Assembly (NCBI GenBank): GCA_946544695.1 | Contig: CAMNMO010000087.1 | Location: forward strand, 1 to 9,517 | Reading direction: 5' to 3' | DNA from: an uncultured Ruminococcus sp. | Lineage (GTDB): Bacteria; Bacillota; Clostridia; Oscillospirales; Ruminococcaceae | Length of the DNA stretch: 9,517 nucleotides | In this document: piece by piece, positions 6,669 to 9,517 of the stretch | How positions within the stretch are numbered: position 1 is the first letter of the stretch | Layout: every line of letters begins with the position of its first letter | Notes under the pieces: generated by a model | The model's database searches: none | The model's input: only the letters and a program-made list of their open reading frames with translations | Told to the model about the DNA's origin: nothing | Made by a program: the position numbers and the translations under genes

Positions 6669-6722
6669 GCGGGTGCGCTGCGTATCTCAGACGGCACATA
6701 CAGCACCGCACTTCACACCCGC
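6669..6722. repeat. Imperfect inverted repeat downstream of the XRE regulator gene
   Basis: Outer arms GCGGGTG (6669-6675) and CACCCGC (6716-6722) are perfectly complementary. Inner pairings GCT/AGC (6677-6679 with 6702-6704) and GTAT/ATAC (6682-6685 with 6698-6701) extend it with bulges. It lies 26 bp past the regulator stop codon (minus strand) and could help end that transcript, though no T tract is seen. Confidence 0.4.
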
Positions 6723-6747
6723 ACCGAATGGACCTGCAAAGCAAGCC

Positions 6748-7155
6748 TTACATGTTAAGCAGGGTCTTTATCTCGCTGATAACGGGAATGATGTTGTCCA
6801 CCGTCTTGACCATCTCGAAAAGGCGGAGCCTTTCCTCCTCGTCGATAATGCCGTCCCTTGCGATATCCACAAGGTCTTTGGATATCTTGTCCAGGTCTGA
6901 GGCTGAATTTGCAAACTCGATAACAATACGGTCGAGGTTCTTTTCTATCTGCACGGGTGAAGTATCACGCAGCAGAAAATCAGTGGTAACGCTGAAAAAA
7001 TTGCTTATTGCCACTATCTTCTCGGCGTCGGGCAGTGACTGACCGAGTTCCCATTTGGAAACGGTCTGTCTGCTGACATCGAGGGCATCTGCGAGGTTCT
7101 CCTGTGAACAGCCGCTGCGGTTTCTGAGGAACAGCAATTTATCTCCGATATTCAT
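6748..7155 (-). CDS. XRE-family helix-turn-helix transcriptional regulator
   Basis: A 135-residue DNA-binding protein. Residues 4-62 are a Cro/C1-type HTH: IGDKLLFLRNRSGCSQENLA (helices 1-2), then the recognition region DVSRQTVSKWELGQSLPDAE (26-45) and the closing IVAISNFFSVTTDFLL (47-62). Residues 63-135 are an acidic, helical C-terminal segment with repeated Asp/Glu/Ile (EKNLDRIVIEF, DEEERLRLFEMVKTVD) that probably dimerises. No sensor or peptidase domain is visible. The ATG at 7155 follows GGGAG on the minus strand by about 10 nt. The region directly upstream carries four palindromic sites, one overlapping the likely -35, which points to autoregulation. The divergent small ORF and the dockerin gene are candidate targets by proximity only. 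Confidence 0.92.
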   Translation of the reverse strand: MNIGDKLLFLRNRSGCSQENLADALDVSRQTVSKWELGQSLPDAEKIVAISNFFSVTTDFLLRDTSPVQIEKNLDRIVIEFANSASDLDKISKDLVDIARDGIIDEEERLRLFEMVKTVDNIIPVISEIKTLLNM

Positions 7156-7182
7156 ATAAAGTGAACTCCCTTTCTATCAAAA

Positions 7183-7188
7183 AGTATA
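7183..7188 (-). promoter_or_regulatory. Likely -10 element of the XRE regulator gene
   Basis: TATACT on the minus strand, about 28 bp before the start codon. The matching -35 position (7206-7211) is not consensus and lies inside the first operator palindrome (7199-7213), so a bound protein there would block RNA polymerase. Confidence 0.45.
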
Positions 7189-7193
7189 ATGCG

Positions 7194-7265
7194 TTGCGCA
7201 ACAAAAATTGTTGAGCAACAAAAATTGTTGAGCGACAAAACTTGTTGCGGCGACAATTTTTGTTG
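7194..7265. promoter_or_regulatory. Array of four palindromic operator-like repeats
   Basis: Tandem units begin at 7194, 7211, 7228 and 7245 (periods 17, 17 and 17, with the last unit 18 long). Each contains a 15-nt palindrome of the form C(A/G)ACAA-NNN-TTGTTG or a close variant: 7199-7213 and 7216-7230 are identical (CAACAAAAATTGTTG), while 7233-7247 and 7251-7265 differ at a few positions. A partial fifth unit follows (TTGCGGGC). It lies between the XRE gene and the divergent ORF, overlapping the XRE -35 region. Most likely these are binding sites of that regulator; this is inferred from position and dyad symmetry. Confidence 0.7.
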
Positions 7266-7332
7266 CGGGCAGCGCAAAGTATTTTCATTCAATTATAACA
7301 TAATATATCAGATTTTGCAAGGGGGAATTTAC

Positions 7333-7461
7333 ATGCTGCACCCAAAAAGATGCGGCTGCAACGGGCGGATAACTGTTGCTTTGGCATGCGTTGAGATGCG
7401 TATGGTGAGAATGCACTGTTTACCGCTGTTTCGGCTGAAAAAATTTGTAAAAATATATTGA
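7333..7461 (+). CDS. Candidate 42-residue basic peptide divergent to the XRE regulator
   Basis: ATG 7333 is preceded by AAGGGGG (7319-7325) with an ideal 7-nt gap, and the frame then runs 42 codons to TGA 7459-7461. The peptide is basic with four cysteines (a CGC pair at residues 7-9, then Cys18 and Cys28) and ends in a cationic RLKKFVKIY. It has no signal peptide or recognised family. AT-rich -10-like sequences (CATAAT at 7299-7304) lie upstream, but no -35 is clear. Its stop codon overlaps the -35 of the dockerin gene promoter. It could be a real micropeptide controlled with the XRE gene or a chance ORF; the ribosome binding site is the main support. Confidence 0.35.
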   Translation: MLHPKRCGCNGRITVALACVEMRMVRMHCLPLFRLKKFVKIY

Positions 7462-7486
7462 CAAGATGCTGCCTGTATGTTATCAT
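7458..7486 (+). promoter_or_regulatory. Promoter of the dockerin protein gene
   Basis: TTGACA (7458-7463), a 17-nt spacer ending in TGT (an extended -10 TGN), and TATCAT (7481-7486). The start site should be near 7493, leaving a leader of about 70 nt. Confidence 0.85.
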
Positions 7487-7498
7487 ATTTTGCAAGAA

Positions 7499-7522
7499 AT
7501 GTGAATGAAATAACATTCACAT
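7499..7522 (+). promoter_or_regulatory. Inverted repeat at the 5' end of the dockerin gene mRNA
   Basis: ATGTGAATG (7499-7507) and CATTCACAT (7514-7522) are perfectly complementary around AAATAA, about 6-30 nt after the predicted transcription start. It could be a 5' stabilising stem-loop or a repressor operator. It does not match the TTGTTG-type sites near the XRE gene. Confidence 0.55.
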
Positions 7523-7564
7523 AATACAGAACAATGGGACAAAACAAAAACGAGGTGAAGAAAT

Positions 7565-9508
7565 ATGGAAAAGAAAACAATGTTCGGAAAAAGGCTGCTG
7601 AGTTTCATGACCTCAGCGGTGTTGATTGCGGGGGCTGTGCCTTTGACGGCGTCTGCTGAGCCTGAGGAGCTTGGGCTTTGGGTCGGCGGTGTAGAGGTGA
7701 CAAAAGTTAATGCAGCTGACATACTCGGCGGCGGTGAGGCAAGCTATAATAACCTGACTAAAGAGCTGCACCTGAAAAAAGATATACCTATAACAGGGTA
7801 TAACGGCGCAATATATCAAACTTATGGAAATTTCCAGGACCTGACTATATGTGTTGATGATGACGTTACACTGGGCTCTGATGATAACAGAAGTTCTCGA
7901 GCAATATGTGTCGAAAGTGCCGGCTTTACTATTGAAGGTGAAGGAAAACTCAATATAAACGGATATCTCTACGTTGGACATTCCGGTGGATTAGTGTTCA
8001 AAGATGCAGATGTGGAAATAGACTGTGATGCGAGCTACGGGATAGAGTTAGTTGATCATGGTTATTTTTCCTGTGATTCATCTTATGTGGATATCAGTTC
8101 AAACAAAATAGCGATATATGGATCGGAGTATGAAGTAAGCGGTTATTCATTGACCGACTGCAAGATAACAAGGCCTGAGGGAGCTTTTATTTCACACGAA
8201 AAATCCGATGATCCGCTTTACACTTATAATTCGGACGGTACCTATGCCAAAAATATCACCATATTGCCGACCGTATTTGACCCCTCACTGACAGTAGTAT
8301 GGGATGATGACGACAACAAGGGTGAAACACGACCCGAGAACATCACAGCAAACCTGCTGGCTGACGACGAAGAAACAGGCAAGTCGGTGGTGCTTGATGA
8401 AAGCGGTATGTGGAGATCTTCCTGTGAGGAGCTGCCTGTATTCGACGGAGACAGGCGGATAGAATACAGCTGGGAGGTCAATGCGCCTGCGGGCTACACT
8501 GTGGACAGTGTGGAGGAAGAGTGGGCAAAGACCTCTGTGACGTTAAGACTGGCTGCTTACTTTGTGGACTTTGATGCCAACGGCGGCATCGGCGAAATGT
8601 CTGAGATGGTCGTGTATAAGGGCGACAAGCTGAAACTTCCCGAATGCACTTTTGAATCGCCCGGCTGCAATGAATTTGCTAACTGGAGCGAAGGTGAGGT
8701 CGGTGACGAGATAGAGGTCACCTCAAACATGGTGATAACCGCCAACTGGACAAAAAAGCACGTTCCGACCGAGATACCCGAACAGCCCGCAGGCTGCCTG
8801 AACGAAGGTTACAGGGAGTATTACGTGTGTGAGAATTGCGGCAGGATGTTCGAGGACGAGGAATGCACAAAGGAAATAACCGACCTTGAAAGCATAAAGA
8901 TACCCGCAAAGGGTCACAAGAAGGACAAGGCAGTCAGGGAGAACGAGATACCCGCCGAGTGCAATGAGACGGGCAGCTATGACGAAGTTGTATACTGCAA
9001 GGAGTTCGGTGAGGAGTTATCACGCAAGAGCAAGAGCATACCCGAACTGGGACATGACTGGGGCGACTGGACTGTTATAGTTGAACCCACCGAAGATGCA
9101 GAGGGCTTCAGGACACATGACTGCGAACGCTGCGGCATGACCGAGAATGAGAATATGCCCAAGCTCGAAAAAGAGGAAAAGCCTGATGATGTGACCACAG
9201 CAGATGAGGATATCAAAAACAAAGACGACAAGCAGACCTCCGACAGTGAGGACGGCAAGGGCGATAATGAAGGCAAAAAGCCCGATGACGGCAGAAAGCC
9301 CGATGATGACTTCCTGCTTGGCGATGTGAACGGCGACGGCGTTATCAATGTTACGGATATAGTCAAGGCTGCGGCACAGGTCAAGGGCGTAAAGGAACTT
9401 TCAGCCGATGAGACAAAGCGTGCAGATGTTAACTTGGATAATTCGATAAACGTGGTGGATATATCGAAGATAGCAGCACATGTCAAAGGCATAAAGAAAC
9501 TTGGCTGA
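7565..9508 (+). CDS. Secreted modular protein with Cna-B-like, InlB-like and Cys-rich repeats and a type I dockerin
   Basis: 647 residues; ATG 7565 follows GAGGTGA with a proper gap. Signal peptide 1-31 (KR, hydrophobic 11-30, cleavage TASA/EP). Residues 32-236 are a beta-rich domain with short repeating strands (LTICVDDDVTL, FTIEGEGKLNINGYL, LVFKDADVEIDC) like a right-handed beta-helix or carbohydrate-binding fold. 240-330 resembles a Cna B-type domain (LTVVWDDDDNKGETRPENI). 332-398 resembles an InlB/Listeria-Bacteroides repeat (FDANGG to ITANWTKK). 399-533 holds three Cys-rich repeats (YYVCENCG, VVYCKEFG, THDCERCG). 535-583 is an acidic/Lys linker. 584-647 is a type I dockerin with two calcium loops: Asp587, Asn589, Asp591, Asn595, Asp598 and Asp621, Asn623, Asp625, Asn629, Asp632. 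The dockerin should plug the protein into a cellulosome or cell-surface scaffoldin via cohesin. No catalytic domain is evident, so a binding, adhesion or structural role is likely. Confidence 0.92.
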   Translation: MEKKTMFGKRLLSFMTSAVLIAGAVPLTASAEPEELGLWVGGVEVTKVNAADILGGGEASYNNLTKELHLKKDIPITGYNGAIYQTYGNFQDLTICVDDDVTLGSDDNRSSRAICVESAGFTIEGEGKLNINGYLYVGHSGGLVFKDADVEIDCDASYGIELVDHGYFSCDSSYVDISSNKIAIYGSEYEVSGYSLTDCKITRPEGAFISHEKSDDPLYTYNSDGTYAKNITILPTVFDPSLTVVWDDDDNKGETRPENITANLLADDEETGKSVVLDESGMWRSSCEELPVFDGDRRIEYSWEVNAPAGYTVDSVEEEWAKTSVTLRLAAYFVDFDANGGIGEMSEMVVYKGDKLKLPECTFESPGCNEFANWSEGEVGDEIEVTSNMVITANWTKKHVPTEIPEQPAGCLNEGYREYYVCENCGRMFEDEECTKEITDLESIKIPAKGHKKDKAVRENEIPAECNETGSYDEVVYCKEFGEELSRKSKSIPELGHDWGDWTVIVEPTEDAEGFRTHDCERCGMTENENMPKLEKEEKPDDVTTADEDIKNKDDKQTSDSEDGKGDNEGKKPDDGRKPDDDFLLGDVNGDGVINVTDIVKAAAQVKGVKELSADETKRADVNLDNSINVVDISKIAAHVKGIKKLG

Positions 9509-9517
9509 TGTTAAATA

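Larger units (their letters stand above)
6334..6747. other. Gene-poor spacer between the fumarase and XRE regulator genes
   Basis: No convincing gene or promoter is seen in this 414-bp spacer. It holds the 32-nt hairpin at 6461-6492, the imperfect inverted repeat at 6669-6722 and two short minus-strand open stretches that look like protein. One ends at 6364 (46 codons from ATG 6504, tail NELTDKEMRIMTGSLLKYSG) with no ribosome binding site. The other ends at 6540 (contains MPSDVPEKLMKKCKSP) and is only 26 codons from its ATG at 6620, behind a weak GAGGT. Either could be a gene remnant or chance. The fumarase promoter must lie here; TTGAAC near 6520-6530 (minus) is a poor candidate. Confidence 0.5.

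Noticed and set aside
7194..7265. CRISPR-like array
   Set aside because: The 17-nt units are contiguous with no spacers, far too short for CRISPR repeats, and each is a dyad, which fits operators.
7289..7516. Minus-strand 75-codon open frame containing AVNSAFSPYA, similar to AVNSAFAEYD in the broken stretch at 5179-5488
   Set aside because: Only six residues match exactly and the surroundings diverge. It has no ribosome binding site and lies antisense to the dockerin promoter. Chance similarity cannot be excluded.

Overview
The window looks like chromosomal DNA of a Ruminococcus-type anaerobic gut or rumen Firmicute (Oscillospiraceae). The main pointer is a secreted protein ending in a complete type I dockerin, beside a Cna-B-like domain, an InlB-like repeat and Cys-rich repeats. 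A class I [4Fe-4S] fumarase alpha subunit, a DUF4867 protein, a WG-repeat lipoprotein with a Lys/Glu-rich linker, GGAGG-type ribosome binding sites and clear TTGACA/TATAAT promoters also fit. The genus is inferred from these traits, not from a marker gene.

Layout. Positions 1-1346 (+) are guaB (IMP dehydrogenase) without its first ~45 codons, closed by a strong terminator. A promoter at 1454-1482 drives a two-gene unit: a small, apparently frameshifted basic ORF and a membrane protein of the putative ABC-transporter type IV family (PF06541), also closed by a terminator. On the minus strand, 2637-4199 is a lipoprotein with its own promoter and terminator, and 4449-5069 is a DUF4867 cupin-like protein, likewise a self-contained unit. 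Upstream of that lie a decayed-looking stretch (5179-5488) and the fumarase alpha subunit (5491-6333, minus). The beta subunit normally found next to alpha is absent on both sides.

Positions 6334-6747 hold no convincing gene. They contain a very stable 32-nt hairpin, a longer imperfect inverted repeat and two short coding-like tails. An XRE-type regulator (6748-7155, minus) follows. Its upstream region carries four 15-nt palindromes spaced 17-18 nt apart, probably its operator array. Facing away from it is a 42-codon ORF with a good ribosome binding site, then a strong extended -10 promoter whose leader has a 9-bp inverted repeat, and then the 647-residue dockerin protein (7565-9508, +).

The genes do not form one pathway. 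The window is a string of short, mostly monocistronic units: purine synthesis, an envelope protein, surface proteins and an anaerobic carbon enzyme. The part most worth attention is 7156-9508, where a regulator, an operator array, a candidate micropeptide and a secreted dockerin protein sit together. Whether they are functionally linked is inference.
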